A stretch of 14,255 bases of DNA from Putridiphycobacter sp045110285 (lineage in GTDB: Bacteria; Bacteroidota; Bacteroidia; Flavobacteriales_D; Crocinitomicaceae). The notes below the pieces were generated by a model that made no database searches, was not told where the DNA came from, and saw nothing but the letters and a program-made list of their open reading frames with translations. The position numbers were made by a program, and so were the translations under genes. Where the stretch lies: NCBI GenBank assembly GCA_045110285.1, contig JBGCGA010000052.1, positions 1 to 14,255 of the forward strand, read 5' to 3'. This document shows positions 13,600 through 14,255 of the stretch, in pieces (the first letter of the stretch is position 1; every line of letters starts with the position of its first letter).

Positions 13600-14255
13600 T
13601 GAGGTATCTATTTCTATATATCGCTCTGTTTTTATCTGCCGCAAACGTGGCATACGGCCAATGTTATCCCGAAAGGCACAATACAGCTTGGTATAATGGG
13701 TGGATGTCATGCGAAATATCTGCTAACCCAAATGCTACCCGACCAGAATCGCATTGGATTATGTACGACTTTGGAAATGTATTAGAAATGTACAATTTTT
13801 CAGTTTGGAACGTGAATGCACCTGAATTTTTAGACCACGGCATTCAAACTGCCCATATCGATTATTCATTAGATGGCGAAACTTGGTTGGAATACGGCGA
13901 AGTATCCTTAGCACAAGGCACAGGCGAAAATACGTACGAAGGACAAGAGCTCTTTAATTTTAATGGAGTTGAAGCCAAATACCTATTAATTACAGCTGCT
14001 ACAACTTATGGGTCCGACTGTGCAGGGTTAGCCGAAATTAAATTAGAAGTAGACTCTAGCGAAACAATAGTGCCAACCGACACTACCACCCAAACTGCGC
14101 AAGATTCCATTTGCATTATTGCAGATGTATTTCCAAATCCAATGGTAACCAACGAACTATTCATTACCCTAAAACAACAATGCGTTCCAGCAGTACATTA
14201 TACTGTAACTGATGCCACTGGTAAAATAGTAGTGCAAAGCACACCAATAGCTCTA
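13599..14255 (+). CDS. Secreted discoidin-like (F5/8C) protein with T9SS sorting domain, 3' end cut by window
   Basis: This open frame begins at ATG 13599-13601, overlapping the DUF1501 stop, and stays open for 219 codons to the window end. Signal peptide: MRYLFLYIALFLSAANVAYG, cleaved before QC. Residues about 25-150 resemble a galactose-binding-like F5/8 type C domain: RPESHWIMYDFGNVLEMYNF, YSLDGETWLEYGEV and AKYLLITAATTYGSDCAGLA then EIKLEV. These correspond to the 'W..dLG....i..i.v' and 'S.DG..W......' strands. A Thr-rich linker (about 152-166) follows, then DVFPNPMVTNELFI, YTVTDATGKIVVQS. The 'FPNP' (178-181) and following strands mark a type A T9SS C-terminal sorting domain. The protein is therefore predicted to cross the outer membrane by T9SS and attach to the surface or be released, perhaps binding glycans. 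The end of the sorting domain lies beyond the window. Confidence 0.85.
   Translation, partial: MRYLFLYIALFLSAANVAYGQCYPERHNTAWYNGWMSCEISANPNATRPESHWIMYDFGNVLEMYNFSVWNVNAPEFLDHGIQTAHIDYSLDGETWLEYGEVSLAQGTGENTYEGQELFNFNGVEAKYLLITAATTYGSDCAGLAEIKLEVDSSETIVPTDTTTQTAQDSICIIADVFPNPMVTNELFITLKQQCVPAVHYTVTDATGKIVVQSTPIAL

Overview
The window is AT-rich DNA from a member of the Bacteroidota, probably of the Flavobacteriia/Cytophagia type. Four things support this: several copies of the phylum's -7 promoter element (TAnnTTTG) in front of genes, A-rich leaders with almost no Shine-Dalgarno sequences, the 'alternative' GlmU-like sugar nucleotidyltransferase and type B ribosomal protein L31, and a secreted protein with a type IX secretion (T9SS) C-terminal sorting domain. 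There is no sign of phage, insertion sequence, CRISPR, tRNA or rRNA. The window looks like chromosomal backbone plus envelope-associated genes. No stretch above 300 bases lacks a gene.

Left part (1-2690), minus strand: the 5' portion of lon (cut by the window edge), a GlmU-like bifunctional nucleotidyltransferase/acetyltransferase, and rpmE2 (L31 type B) with its own promoter and a hairpin terminator that sits directly in front of the GlmU-like start codon.

Middle-left (2691-4622): a beta-helix lipoprotein on the plus strand converges on a small PKD-like lipoprotein on the minus strand. Their stop codons overlap on one CTAG palindrome. The region upstream of 4623 holds a terminator-like hairpin and two overlapping, mutually exclusive inverted repeats.

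Middle (4623-6000): an ECF-type sigma factor is translationally overlapped by a single-pass membrane protein. That protein's periplasmic C-terminus resembles, by eye, the last domain of the gliding/T9SS protein GldM. This is the best candidate for an undescribed regulatory system here. The operon ends in a hairpin whose loop contains the apparent promoter of the next gene.

Middle-right (6074-10253): a tightly packed five-gene plus-strand run of pyrD (class 2-like dihydroorotate dehydrogenase), an HMG-CoA lyase, a DUF2807 exported protein, an unknown lipoprotein and an Asp-box beta-propeller lipoprotein.

Right part (10393-14255): a DUF1800 protein, a DUF1501 protein with a Tat-like signal, and a discoidin-like (F5/8C) protein with a T9SS sorting domain that runs off the window. 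They form a compact operon that seems devoted to an extracytoplasmic or surface function of unknown nature.
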